This document shows positions 10,452 to 19,883 of a stretch of DNA of 64,000 nt, piece after piece. The position numbers and the translations under genes are program-made. The notes beneath the pieces are model-generated. The model worked only from the letters and a program-made list of their open reading frames with translations, did not search any database and was not told the origin of the DNA. The stretch covers positions 1 through 64,000 of the forward strand of contig JAMCWJ010000052.1 in assembly GCA_023475105.1 (NCBI GenBank), read 5' to 3'. Positions within the stretch are counted from its first letter, which is position 1. The number at the start of each line of letters is the position of its first letter. The stretch is from Nitrospirota bacterium (GTDB lineage Bacteria > Nitrospirota > Thermodesulfovibrionia > Thermodesulfovibrionales > UBA9159).

Positions 10452-12113
10452 ATGTATGACGTGGCCCTTTTCAAGCGCTTAAAGGCCCTAATCATATTCA
10501 GGGCCTTTTTCGTGACGCTTCTCCTCGGCACGTTTCTCATCTTCGAGATAGGATTTTACCGGTTTCCATATCCCCATGCAATTCTGTACATCATCGTAAG
10601 CCTCTACGTTCTCTCGGTGATCTACGGCTTTCTCCTTTACCGGCTGAAGAATCTCACCGCCTTTGCCTACGGCCAGCTTTCCGTGGACGCCCTTTCAGAG
10701 ATCGCCCTCATCTTTGTGACCGGCGGCATCGAGAGCTGGTTTTCCTTCATCATGCTCCTGACGGTCATCGCCTCCGCGATCACTCTGAACAAGAGGGCGG
10801 GATTCATCACCGCAACCATCTGCAGCATCCTTTACGGTCTCATGATAGACCTCCAGTTTTACAGACTCATCCCGATAGGGTATGACATCTCGGTGAAGGA
10901 AAAGGACTTCCTCTACAACATCTTCTCCCATATTACCTCGCTGTATCTGACCGCTTATCTGACAGGGTACATGTCTTCACGGCTCGAAAAGACCTCACGA
11001 AGGCTCGCAGAGAGGGATTCCGACCTCAAAGACCTCGCCTTCTTCAACAAGGAATTGATCGAAAGTCTGCCGAGCGGCCTGCTCACGACGGACGTCTCGG
11101 GAAAAATCCTGATCTTTAACAGGGCTGCGGAAAATATTGCCGGCCTAAGCAGGGCGGAAGCGACCGGCAAGGACATCACGGAGATCTTTCCCTTTGTAAC
11201 CCGCCCCCTGGGGGTCCAACGGACGGAAGGAGAGGTTTCCGGCGAGGGCTGGAGCAAGATCATAGGCCTCAGCATCTCCGCCACGATGGACAGCAGCGAG
11301 CACAAGACCGGATACATCTGCATCTTCCAGGATATTACGGAGCTCAAGAACCTTGAGGCCGAACTGAAGTACAAGGAGACGCTGGCGGCCATCGGAGAGC
11401 TTTCCGCAAATATGGCTCACGAAATCAGGAATCCCCTCGCATCGCTGAAGGGCTCCATCGAAATGCTCAGGGAGGGTGCGCTCACCAGAGACCAGGGAGA
11501 GAAACTGATGAGTATCGCCATCAGCGAAATGGACAGATTGAACAAAATCATCACCGATTTTCTCACGTACTCACGACCCAGGAGTCCTGAGTTCTTCCGT
11601 TTCGATCTTACCGCCATGCTCGACGAAACAGTAGAGCTGATCAAGAGCGCTACTGCGAATATCGACGCCATAACGGTGAGAAAAGACTTTGAAGGGCCCA
11701 TAGAGATCGTCGCGGACCCCCAGAAGCTGCGCCAAGTCTTCCTGAATCTTGCCATGAACGCAATAGAATCGATGCCGGACGGCGGAGAGATGCTTCTGAG
11801 CGTACGAAGGCTGTTGAATTCGGTGCTTGTCTCTGTGAAGGATTCGGGCATCGGAATTCCACCGGAGAACCTGAAAGACGTCTTCTATCCCTTTTTCACG
11901 ACCAAGGACAAAGGGACCGGCCTGGGCCTCTCGATCGCCTACAGGATCGTCGAGGAACACAACGGCAGTATTACGGTAAAGAGCCCCTCCGGGCAGGGAA
12001 CGACGTTCGAGGTGCGCATCCCTGCCGCCCCTGACCCATTACTGTTTTCGGGAGGAGCGGCGCAAACAAGCGGCGCCCGGAATCCGGACGTCGCATCCGC
12101 AGGCAAAGGGTGA
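10452..12113 (+). CDS. pilS: PAS-domain membrane sensor histidine kinase, PilS-like
   Basis: N-terminal TM region, PAS, HisKA MAHEIRNPLASLKGSIEML, HATPase GTGLGLSIAYRIVEEH; precedes pilR. Confidence 0.88.
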   Translation: MYDVALFKRLKALIIFRAFFVTLLLGTFLIFEIGFYRFPYPHAILYIIVSLYVLSVIYGFLLYRLKNLTAFAYGQLSVDALSEIALIFVTGGIESWFSFIMLLTVIASAITLNKRAGFITATICSILYGLMIDLQFYRLIPIGYDISVKEKDFLYNIFSHITSLYLTAYLTGYMSSRLEKTSRRLAERDSDLKDLAFFNKELIESLPSGLLTTDVSGKILIFNRAAENIAGLSRAEATGKDITEIFPFVTRPLGVQRTEGEVSGEGWSKIIGLSISATMDSSEHKTGYICIFQDITELKNLEAELKYKETLAAIGELSANMAHEIRNPLASLKGSIEMLREGALTRDQGEKLMSIAISEMDRLNKIITDFLTYSRPRSPEFFRFDLTAMLDETVELIKSATANIDAITVRKDFEGPIEIVADPQKLRQVFLNLAMNAIESMPDGGEMLLSVRRLLNSVLVSVKDSGIGIPPENLKDVFYPFFTTKDKGTGLGLSIAYRIVEEHNGSITVKSPSGQGTTFEVRIPAAPDPLLFSGGAAQTSGARNPDVASAGKG

Positions 12114-12124
12114 GGGAGGGTTCT

Positions 12125-13489
12125 ATGGAACAACGGAAGAGCAAAATACTGGTCATCGAAGATGAAAAGAACATGCGCGAGATTCTGAAAATGCTTCTTG
12201 AAGGCGAAGGATACGGCGTATCCACGGCCATGCACGGCAATGAAGGCCTCGACTGCCTCGACAGGGATATCTTCGACCTTATCATCACCGATATAAAAAT
12301 GCCCGGGGTGGACGGTTTCCAGATCCTGAAAAAAGCGAGGGAGATATCGCCCGACACCTTCGTGATCATGATCACCGCCTTCGGCACCACGGAATCCGCC
12401 ATTGAAGCCATGAAGTTCGGCGCGTACGACTACATACACAAGCCCTTCAAGATCGACGAGATACGGCTGGTAGTGAAGAATGCCCTCGAAAAACGGAAGC
12501 TGATAGGCGAAGTCTCGATCCTCAGGGACAAGATACGAACGACCTATGAATTGGGCAACATCTTTTACAAGAGTTCGAAAATGCAGGAAATACTGAGAGT
12601 GCTGCCGAAGATAGCCCAGAGCAATTCCAATATTCTTATTACGGGTGAGAGCGGCACGGGAAAGGAGTTCGTCGCCACCGCCCTCCATAACCTCAGCCTG
12701 AGGAAAGAGAGAAACCTCGTTGCGATAAACTGCGCTTCTTTCCCCGAGGGCCTTCTCGAGAGCGAACTCTTCGGCCATATGAAGGGTTCCTTCACCGGCG
12801 CCATCTGCAACAAGCAGGGGCTCTTTGAAATCGCCGACGGCGGAACGTTGTTCCTGGACGAAATAGGAGAGATGCCCGCCAACCTTCAGGCCAAGCTCCT
12901 GCGCGTGCTCGAAAACGGAACCTTCAGAAGGGTCGGCGGAACCGGCGACGTACGGGTCGATGTGAGGATCGTGGCTGCCACGAACAAGAACCTGGCCGAA
13001 GAGATCGAGGCGCACCGGTTCAGGGAGGATCTCTACTACCGGCTGAACGTCATCCCGCTCCATATCCCGCCCCTCAGGGAGAGGAAAGAGGATATCCCGT
13101 TGCTTGTTGAGCACTTTATCCGCAAGTTTTCGAACTCCACGAAGAAAATCTCGCCCGCCGCCCTCAAACTCCTTATTCAGAACCCTTGGAAGGGCAATAT
13201 ACGGGAACTCGAAAACCTGATCGAAAGGGTTCTGCTCATGACCGACAAAGAGGAGATAACACCTTCCGACCTGCCCGTGGAGCTGGGCAGCCTTCCCAGC
13301 GGAGACCAGGGCCTGCCCGTCATGTCGAAAAGCGGAATCGATCTCGACGTCATCGTTGAGACCATAGAAAAGAAGTATCTCCTGGAAGCGCTGAATCTTG
13401 CAGAGGGAGTGAAGACAGACGCTGCGAAGCTTCTGAACCTCTCCTTCCGATCATTCCGGCACAGGCTTCAAAAATACGGGATAAAGTAG
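12125..13489 (+). CDS. pilR: Sigma-54 dependent response regulator, PilR/NtrC-like
   Basis: REC domain, AAA+ GESGTGKEFVATALH and GAFTGA-type GSFTGA, C-terminal Fis HTH. Confidence 0.9.
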   Translation: MEQRKSKILVIEDEKNMREILKMLLEGEGYGVSTAMHGNEGLDCLDRDIFDLIITDIKMPGVDGFQILKKAREISPDTFVIMITAFGTTESAIEAMKFGAYDYIHKPFKIDEIRLVVKNALEKRKLIGEVSILRDKIRTTYELGNIFYKSSKMQEILRVLPKIAQSNSNILITGESGTGKEFVATALHNLSLRKERNLVAINCASFPEGLLESELFGHMKGSFTGAICNKQGLFEIADGGTLFLDEIGEMPANLQAKLLRVLENGTFRRVGGTGDVRVDVRIVAATNKNLAEEIEAHRFREDLYYRLNVIPLHIPPLRERKEDIPLLVEHFIRKFSNSTKKISPAALKLLIQNPWKGNIRELENLIERVLLMTDKEEITPSDLPVELGSLPSGDQGLPVMSKSGIDLDVIVETIEKKYLLEALNLAEGVKTDAAKLLNLSFRSFRHRLQKYGIK

Positions 13490-13508
13490 ACGCGGACCCG
13501 GTTCCCTT

Positions 13509-14267
13509 TCATGTGACCCGCCCGGGATGCGTGTAGACGTTGAACCTATTCCCTCTCACGAATCCCACAACGGTCACGCCCCTTTTCGCGGCAATCTCAA
13601 TAGCGAGATTCGTGGGCGCCGTACGTGTCGCGAGGATGGGGATGCCCCATCGAGAGCATTTTGAAGAAATCTCCGAGGAGATTCTGCCGCTCGCTAGCAT
13701 CACCTTCCCCGAAAAAGGGATATGCTCGAGCAGGGCATACCCTATCACCTTGTCGACGGCATTGTGTCTCCCGATGTCTTCCGCAAAACAGAGGATCACC
13801 TCCCCGTCGGAAAGTGCGGCGCTGTGGATACATCCGGTAAGTCTGTATAATTCCGACCTCGCCTGAAAATCGCTGAACATATGCCTCAGGCTGTCTCTGC
13901 CGATAGTGAAGGAGTCTTCAATCATGCCGACTTCATTTTCTTGAGCGAAGGTGATCCCTCCGAGACATCCGGAGGTGATCGTCTTTCCTGCCGTAACAAC
14001 CTCTCCTTCGGCCGGGATATCGACCGTTATCTCTTCCCCGTATTCGATACCCATCCTCTCCGCGCACCAGTTTCCCCTGATGATCCCTTCGTTCATCATC
14101 AGACCCACAACGAGCTCCTTCACCATATGGGGAGTGCAGTAAAGGCTCAGCACCTCCTTGCCGTTCACGGATACTTTCACCCTTTTTTCGACCGCAACGA
14201 GGTCTTCCATACACTCGAACGTTCCGTCCGTATGCCGATAGACCTTTCTTTTCGCAGTCGTCTTCAT
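13509..14267 (-). CDS. fdhD: Formate dehydrogenase accessory sulfurtransferase FdhD
   Basis: VNGKEVLSLYCTPHMVKELVVGLMMNEGII; SGCLGGITF; DIGRHNAVDKVIG; SGRISSEISSK. Confidence 0.93.
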   Translation of the reverse strand: MKTTAKRKVYRHTDGTFECMEDLVAVEKRVKVSVNGKEVLSLYCTPHMVKELVVGLMMNEGIIRGNWCAERMGIEYGEEITVDIPAEGEVVTAGKTITSGCLGGITFAQENEVGMIEDSFTIGRDSLRHMFSDFQARSELYRLTGCIHSAALSDGEVILCFAEDIGRHNAVDKVIGYALLEHIPFSGKVMLASGRISSEISSKCSRWGIPILATRTAPTNLAIEIAAKRGVTVVGFVRGNRFNVYTHPGRVT

Positions 14268-14272
14268 GCTTC

Positions 14273-14302
14273 ATTATACGCGCTCCAAAACGTCACCGTC
14301 AA
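14273..14302 (-). promoter_or_regulatory. Sigma70-type promoter of fdhD (TTGACG-N18-TATAAT)
   Basis: Reverse strand -35 TTGACG at 14297-14302, -10 TATAAT at 14273-14278, 5 nt from the ATG. Confidence 0.65.
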
Positions 14303-14371
14303 ACCGGGCACTGCCGTATCGATCCCGCCCGGCCGTCTTACGACCACGGCAGTCTCATTACCCCGTTGCTG

Positions 14372-14400
14372 TTGAATCGACGGGACGTTGCTGATATAAT
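14372..14400 (+). promoter_or_regulatory. Sigma70-type promoter (TTGAAT-N17-TATAAT) for the transglycosylase gene
   Basis: TTGAAT 14372-14377, TATAAT 14395-14400; divergent from fdhD promoter. Confidence 0.65.
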
Positions 14401-14402
14401 GA

Positions 14403-16574
14403 ATGCACAGACCTGTGCCAACAACAGAACACACAATGCTCACAAGGGCGAAAAAATATGGAGGGCTCACGGCTTCACGGATGACTTCCCGCCGTTTTGT
14501 TCCCGCTTTGCTCTTCGTCTTCCTCCTCTTCGCCGGAGCCGCTGCAGAGGCTGCCGAAGGACTCGTCGAATCATCATACGCGGACCTTGTAAAAGGCAAA
14601 GAGCTCTTCGACGCCGGGAGCTATGCAGGGGCCGTGGAGGACCTTAAGGCTGCTTACTCCGAAGTCCCGGTGATCGGCGACTATGCCCTTTTTTTTATGG
14701 CGCGGGCTTATAACAGGATAGGGAAATTTGAAAAGTCCTCCCGCTGCATCGATGAGCTCCTGAAAAGCTACCCCGATTCGTTCCTCCGAAAAAGGGTGCG
14801 CGCGCTGCGGATCAGGAACCTCCTGGCTTTGCGGGAGACGACCCCTTTCAGCCAAGGGCTTTCCGAAAACGCCTCGCTCCGTCTCCGGAACGACGATACG
14901 GTGATGAGAGAACTGGAGGCGTACGTGACGGACTATCCCGAAGATGCGAAGATGACCTATCATGCGGCCCGGTTCTTCAAGGCATCCGGCAGGGTCGACA
15001 AGGCGAAGGCGCTGTTCCTTAAACTTTACACTGGCGCCAGTTCTTACGCGGATCTCTCGTCGCGGGAATTGACCGCGTCGGACATCGCCCCCCGGGACCT
15101 GCTGGCGAAGTCCTCTGCTCTGATGAAGGCCTTCGAGTATAAGAAGGCCGAGTCCCTTCTCCGAAAACTGCTTTCCCGTGCAGATGAACCACTCAAAGAA
15201 GAGATACTGAAAAACCTCGGCCATTCCCTCTTCCGTCAGAAAAAATACAGGGAGGCAGGAGAGGTCTTTCTCAAGGCAGGAGATCTGTACAACGGCGCAA
15301 GGTCTCTCTACAGGGCAGGCGACCTTGAGGCCTTCAGGGGCATTGTGGACAAATTGAGCGCGATGGAGGACAAACGCGCCGGTACACTTCTCCTCGCCTA
15401 TGCGAGCAAAAAGAGGAGAGAGGGGAAGGGAGAAGAGGCGCTGAACATTTTCAATGAGGTCGGAGAGAAATATCCCGCGTTGGCTGAAGACGCGCTCTGG
15501 GGCATTGCGTGGACCCGCTATCGCGGCGGCCGGTACAAGGAAGCCGCTGACGCTCTGTCGACCCTCGATGCAACGTTCCCGAGTTCCCGGTATCACTACT
15601 GGAGACAGCGATGCAGCGAACGCGCGACCCTCGCCGCCGGCCCGGATGACGGCAGCCAGGGGCGGGAGGATGGCCTGAATGACAAGAAAGCAGGCCTCTT
15701 CGGCAACGGGGCGCCGGGCGGGAATGCGAAGGCTTCCGCGGGGGACTTTTACAGCCTTCTCTCATACACACGGGAGTCAAATCGTGTGAGCGGGCGGTCT
15801 CTCACAAGGGCGGCATGGACTGTGGATTCTGAACGCTCATCGCGCCTGGGCGCTCAGACAGGCGAATTTCCTCCTGAAATTCGTCCGTTCCTTGAACGGT
15901 TCACCATCCTCAGGGAACTGAACATGAACGACGATGCGGCCGTCGAGCTCACCCGCGCCGCCGGCAGGATTTCGAGGCTTGACATGCTTCTGTATCTCGG
16001 TCGGACGCTGCAGAGCGTCGGGGCGTACAAGAAATCGATCAGCCTCGTATCGAGATTTTCCGCACACAAGGGGTACCGTCCGGACAACGGCGCCGGCATC
16101 GACGATATCCTCTACCCGCTCGCATACTGGCCGACGATCAGGGAAGTCTCCGGCCGTTACTCCCTCGACCCCTTCGTCCTGCTCGCAGTGATGAGGGAGG
16201 AAAGCAGATTCGACCCCGGCGCCCGCTCCGTAGCGGGAGCCCTCGGCCTCATGCAGCTCATGCCCCAGACTGCGTTCAGCCTCGACAAGAAGCTCAGGAT
16301 GGACATTTCGGATAGCTCCGAGATATATAATATCAGGGTGAATATCACCGTCGGGGCATACTACCTGCAGTCGCTCCTAAAAGAATTCGGTTCGCTGCCC
16401 GTCGCCCTTGCCGCATATAATGCGGGAGAAGACCGGGTAAGAGAATGGATCCGCCGGGGCAAGTACGCGTCGCACGACGAGTTTATCGAAGATATTCCTT
16501 ATGCCGAGACGAGGAATTACGTAAAGCGCGTGTTGGCCACCTACTTCACGTACCTGAACCTGGAAGACAGGTGA
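14403..16574 (+). CDS. TPR-containing lytic murein transglycosylase (SLT domain)
   Basis: Signal-peptide-like N-terminus, TPR-like repeats, SLT motif AVMREESRFDPGARSVAGALGLMQLMPQTA, AYNAGEDRVREW. The promoter implies the true start lies downstream of 14407. Confidence 0.9.
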   Translation: MHRPVPTTEHTMLTRAKKYGGLTASRMTSRRFVPALLFVFLLFAGAAAEAAEGLVESSYADLVKGKELFDAGSYAGAVEDLKAAYSEVPVIGDYALFFMARAYNRIGKFEKSSRCIDELLKSYPDSFLRKRVRALRIRNLLALRETTPFSQGLSENASLRLRNDDTVMRELEAYVTDYPEDAKMTYHAARFFKASGRVDKAKALFLKLYTGASSYADLSSRELTASDIAPRDLLAKSSALMKAFEYKKAESLLRKLLSRADEPLKEEILKNLGHSLFRQKKYREAGEVFLKAGDLYNGARSLYRAGDLEAFRGIVDKLSAMEDKRAGTLLLAYASKKRREGKGEEALNIFNEVGEKYPALAEDALWGIAWTRYRGGRYKEAADALSTLDATFPSSRYHYWRQRCSERATLAAGPDDGSQGREDGLNDKKAGLFGNGAPGGNAKASAGDFYSLLSYTRESNRVSGRSLTRAAWTVDSERSSRLGAQTGEFPPEIRPFLERFTILRELNMNDDAAVELTRAAGRISRLDMLLYLGRTLQSVGAYKKSISLVSRFSAHKGYRPDNGAGIDDILYPLAYWPTIREVSGRYSLDPFVLLAVMREESRFDPGARSVAGALGLMQLMPQTAFSLDKKLRMDISDSSEIYNIRVNITVGAYYLQSLLKEFGSLPVALAAYNAGEDRVREWIRRGKYASHDEFIEDIPYAETRNYVKRVLATYFTYLNLEDR

Positions 16575-16596
16575 CAGGGGCGGGGACAGGACACGT

Positions 16597-16878
16597 ATGG
16601 GGAAAACACTTTTTGATGACGATACATTTTCAAACACCGGGAAGGAGGAACCACCTTTGAACAGACTCAAGAATCTCGATGAAAAGATCGCCGGGGCGGT
16701 AGGAAAAGTGAAGGCCCTGAAAGAAGACAAAGCGCTCCTGGAGCGGAAGATCAGGGAACTCGAGGCGGAACTGAATGAGAAGAACCAGGAAATCGAAAGA
16801 CTTTCGTCCGAAAAAACGGCCATAAAGAGCCAGATAGAGGAACTGCTGAACGAACTCGAGACAGTGGAACTCGGATAA
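16597..16878 (+). CDS. ZapB-like coiled-coil cell division protein
   Basis: 93 aa coiled coil immediately upstream of zapA-like gene. Confidence 0.55.
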   Translation: MGKTLFDDDTFSNTGKEEPPLNRLKNLDEKIAGAVGKVKALKEDKALLERKIRELEAELNEKNQEIERLSSEKTAIKSQIEELLNELETVELG

Positions 16879-16880
16879 CA

Positions 16881-17147
16881 ATGGGATCGCTAGAAGTCTA
16901 TATCCTCGGGCAGAAATATACCATTAAGGGAGATGCGCCGGAGGAATACATCCAGCAACTCGCCACATACGTGACCGCAAGGATACGGGAAGTTTCCGAG
17001 GCGTCTCCGAACATCACGCCCCTTAAGGCAGCGATTCTTGCTGCGGTCAACATCGCTGACGAGCTCCACAGACTGCGGAATGAGGAAGAAAACATCGCAA
17101 AGAGCATTGAGGAAAAAACCGTTGCGCTGACGAGGTTGTTCGAATAG
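16881..17147 (+). CDS. zapA: Cell division protein ZapA-like
   Basis: GSLEVYILGQKYTIKGDAPEEYIQQLATYVTARIREVS...ILAAVNIADELHRL. Confidence 0.85.
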   Translation: MGSLEVYILGQKYTIKGDAPEEYIQQLATYVTARIREVSEASPNITPLKAAILAAVNIADELHRLRNEEENIAKSIEEKTVALTRLFE

Positions 17148-17280
17148 TGCATAGGATAAAAGGCGGGGACGGATTTCCCCTGTTGTTTCCGCCTTCCGCC
17201 TCTTCCCTTCAACCGTTTCGCTCAAAGGGATCGGCCTTCACCGTCACACAGACACAGTATTTTTGTTGTATAATTCAGCT

Positions 17281-18048
17281 ATGGCTTTTTTGACGGCCCT
17301 TGCAGGAAAAGGCGGTACCGGGAAGACGAGTATTGCTGCGCTCACCGTGAGGTACCTCCTGGAGAAGCGGAGGGGGCCGGTGCTTGCGGTCGACGCGGAC
17401 AGCAACTCGTGCCTGAACGAGGCCCTCGGGATCAGTGTCCATGCCACGGTAGGCCGTTTGAGGGAGGAGTCCCTCCAAGTGGTACGGAGCGGGGGAGAAC
17501 GCCCCGGGGGGATGAGCATGGAACAGCTCTTTGATTACCAGGTCCAGCAGTCGGTTATAGAGTCCGAAGGGGTGGACCTGCTGGTCATGGGCAGGCCTGA
17601 AGGTCCGGGCTGTTACTGTGCCGCAAACAACATAATCAGGAAATACACCGATAAACTGGCAGAGACATATCCCTATGTGGTGATTGACAACGAGGCCGGC
17701 ATGGAGCATCTTTCGAGGCGGACCACTCACAGGGTGGACCTTTTGCTGATCGTGAGCGATCCCACGGTGAAGGGGCTGCATACCGCAAAGAGGATCAATG
17801 AACTCGTCGATGAGCTCGCTCTCGATATAGACAAGAGAGTCCTGATCATTAACAGAGTATCCGAATCGGACGGTGCGCAGCTGAAACAGCTGGCCGAGGG
17901 ACATGGCCTTGTCGTGGGAGGACTCGTCCCCCAGGACAATGCCATTTTCGAATACGATCTTCAGGGCAGGCCGGTATTCGTGCTCCCCGGGGACTCCCCC
18001 GCGTTGAACTCGCTCTATCGAATCCTCGACACCCTGAGCATACCATAA
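17281..18048 (+). CDS. cooC: CooC-like P-loop ATPase (CO dehydrogenase nickel-insertion type)
   Basis: MAFLTALAGKGGTGKTSIAAL deviant Walker A; GPGCYCAANN CxC motif. Confidence 0.85.
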   Translation: MAFLTALAGKGGTGKTSIAALTVRYLLEKRRGPVLAVDADSNSCLNEALGISVHATVGRLREESLQVVRSGGERPGGMSMEQLFDYQVQQSVIESEGVDLLVMGRPEGPGCYCAANNIIRKYTDKLAETYPYVVIDNEAGMEHLSRRTTHRVDLLLIVSDPTVKGLHTAKRINELVDELALDIDKRVLIINRVSESDGAQLKQLAEGHGLVVGGLVPQDNAIFEYDLQGRPVFVLPGDSPALNSLYRILDTLSIP

Positions 18049-18055
18049 CCCCGGG

Positions 18056-18619
18056 ATGAAGCTCCTGATGCATATCTGCTGCGCAAACTGCAGCCTTTAC
18101 CCGCTCAAGAGCATGAGGGCGAAAGAGATAGAAGTCACGGGCTTTTGGTTCAATCCGAACATCCATCCCTATCCCGAGTACTCCCGTCGACTCGATTCAC
18201 TCCGTACGCTCGAACGCCTCTGGGGTCTCAGCATCGAGTACGCGGACCGCTACGGCATCGAAGAGTTTGTCGGAAAGATCGGAGATCCCGACAGAAACCG
18301 CTGTCTCCGGTGCTACGCCATGCGTCTCGAAGAGACGGCAAAAACTGCTAAAAAGATGCACCTCGACGGCTTTACCACTTCCCTCCTTGTGAGCCCCTAC
18401 CAGGACTTCGGAAATATATTGAGCGTCGGCAGGGAAATGGCAAGGCGGCACTCCGTTCCTTTCTATGAGGAAGACTTCAGGGCGGGCTACAAGGAGGCTG
18501 TCTCCCTGTCGAAGGAACTCGGCCTCTACAGGCAAAAGTATTGCGGCTGCCTTTTCTCCGAGAAGGACCGGGGCAGAAAGAAGGGCGGCGCCCCCGCATC
18601 CGGGGCGGGGAAGACATAA
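18056..18619 (+). CDS. queH: Epoxyqueuosine reductase QueH (DUF208)
   Basis: LLMHICCANCSLYPL; FWFNPNIHPYPEYSRR; RCLRCYAMRLEETA; YCGCLFSE. Confidence 0.9.
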   Translation: MKLLMHICCANCSLYPLKSMRAKEIEVTGFWFNPNIHPYPEYSRRLDSLRTLERLWGLSIEYADRYGIEEFVGKIGDPDRNRCLRCYAMRLEETAKTAKKMHLDGFTTSLLVSPYQDFGNILSVGREMARRHSVPFYEEDFRAGYKEAVSLSKELGLYRQKYCGCLFSEKDRGRKKGGAPASGAGKT

Positions 18620-18837
18620 TGGTCCAATCCCTGGGGAAGCTCCTCATAATAGCCGGCATACTGATCATCGTTCTGGGCGGACTGCTTCTCCTCTCAGGCA
18701 AGATTCCCTGGATCGGGAGACTTCCGGGCGACATCGTTATTCACAGGAAACATTTTACCTTCTACTTTCCCCTTGCAACGAGTATACTGCTCAGCATCAT
18801 CATCACTCTCATCCTCTGGTTCCTGGGGAGAAGATAG
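18619..18837 (+). CDS. DUF2905 small membrane protein
   Basis: LGKLLIIAGILIIVLGGLLLLSGKIPWIGRLPGDIVIHRKHFTFYFPLATSILLS. Confidence 0.88.
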   Translation: MVQSLGKLLIIAGILIIVLGGLLLLSGKIPWIGRLPGDIVIHRKHFTFYFPLATSILLSIIITLILWFLGRR

Positions 18838-19883
18838 TGCGGGCACGCTCTGCAGGAAAAGGGGCATTTCTCAGGCGCCTGAGACTGACTTCGTGGATGC
18901 CGGCGGTCCTGCTCATCGTCGCACTTTTTCCGCTGCTGCCTTCGGCAGTTCAATCATCCCCTTTGTCCGCCAAGATTAAGGTGCTCATCCTCGAGGAAAA
19001 CTACAGGATGCCGGGTAATGATGAGAAGCTTGTGCTGCTCGGGAATACCGAGGGAGAATTCCTTATGAACGGAGCACGCTACAGCGGCACCATCGAGGTC
19101 TGGAAGGGTGAAAAAGGGCTCTACATCATCAATGAGCTTCCCCTCGAGGAGTACGTCGCGGATGTCGTTGCATCCGAGGTCGGCATGAACTGGGACCTCG
19201 AAGCGCTAAAGGTTCAGGCGGTCATTGCACGCACCTATGCGGTATACAGAAAAAACGCGGCCTCCAATTCGAGGTTTCACCTCACCTCGTCCGTTCTGCA
19301 CCAGGTATACAAAGGGAACAATACTCAGGTGCAAATCGCCTATGCGGTCAGGGAGACAGCCGGAGAGATACTCACCTATGAAGGGAAGCCGATAGAGGCC
19401 TTCTATCATTCGACCTGCGGCGGCAAGACGGAAAACCCGGAAGAGGTCTTCGGAAAGAGCTATCCCTATCTCAAATCTGTGGAATCCAACTGCGAGCTGT
19501 CACCTTACTGGTTGTGGGAAAGAAAGATACCGAAGGAAGAGATTGAGAAGGCGTTGGGTCTCAAGGGGCTCAAAGAAATGAGGATACTCTCCCACACCTC
19601 GACCGGAAGGGCAAAGGAGCTTGCCGTAGAGGCTGCATCCGGCAAATCGGTTGTGAAGGCAACAGAACTGAGGAAGCTTCTCGGCTGGTCCAGGCTTCCG
19701 AGTACCAACTTTACGATGAAAGAAGAAGCGGATGCAGTGACTTTTACCGGGAAAGGGTACGGACACGGCGTGGGCCTTTGTCAGTGGAGCGCTCTTCAGA
19801 TGGCGCGCGAAGGCAAGAATTACAGAGAGATACTTTCTTTTTTCTATCCGGGGACAGTGATACGCGTCTATGAAGGCAACTGA
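18837..19883 (+). CDS. SpoIID/LytB domain protein
   Basis: GTG start; LPLEEYVADVVASEVGMNWDLEALKVQAVIARTYAVYRK; FYHSTCGGKTENPEEVFG; GYGHGVGLCQWSA. Confidence 0.9.
   Translation: MRARSAGKGAFLRRLRLTSWMPAVLLIVALFPLLPSAVQSSPLSAKIKVLILEENYRMPGNDEKLVLLGNTEGEFLMNGARYSGTIEVWKGEKGLYIINELPLEEYVADVVASEVGMNWDLEALKVQAVIARTYAVYRKNAASNSRFHLTSSVLHQVYKGNNTQVQIAYAVRETAGEILTYEGKPIEAFYHSTCGGKTENPEEVFGKSYPYLKSVESNCELSPYWLWERKIPKEEIEKALGLKGLKEMRILSHTSTGRAKELAVEAASGKSVVKATELRKLLGWSRLPSTNFTMKEEADAVTFTGKGYGHGVGLCQWSALQMAREGKNYREILSFFYPGTVIRVYEGN

Noticed and set aside
17148-17268. 6S RNA downstream of zapA
   Set aside because: zapA-ssrS linkage is known in gammaproteobacteria, but the gap here is about 120-130 bp and no 6S-like long rod with central bubble was recognisable.
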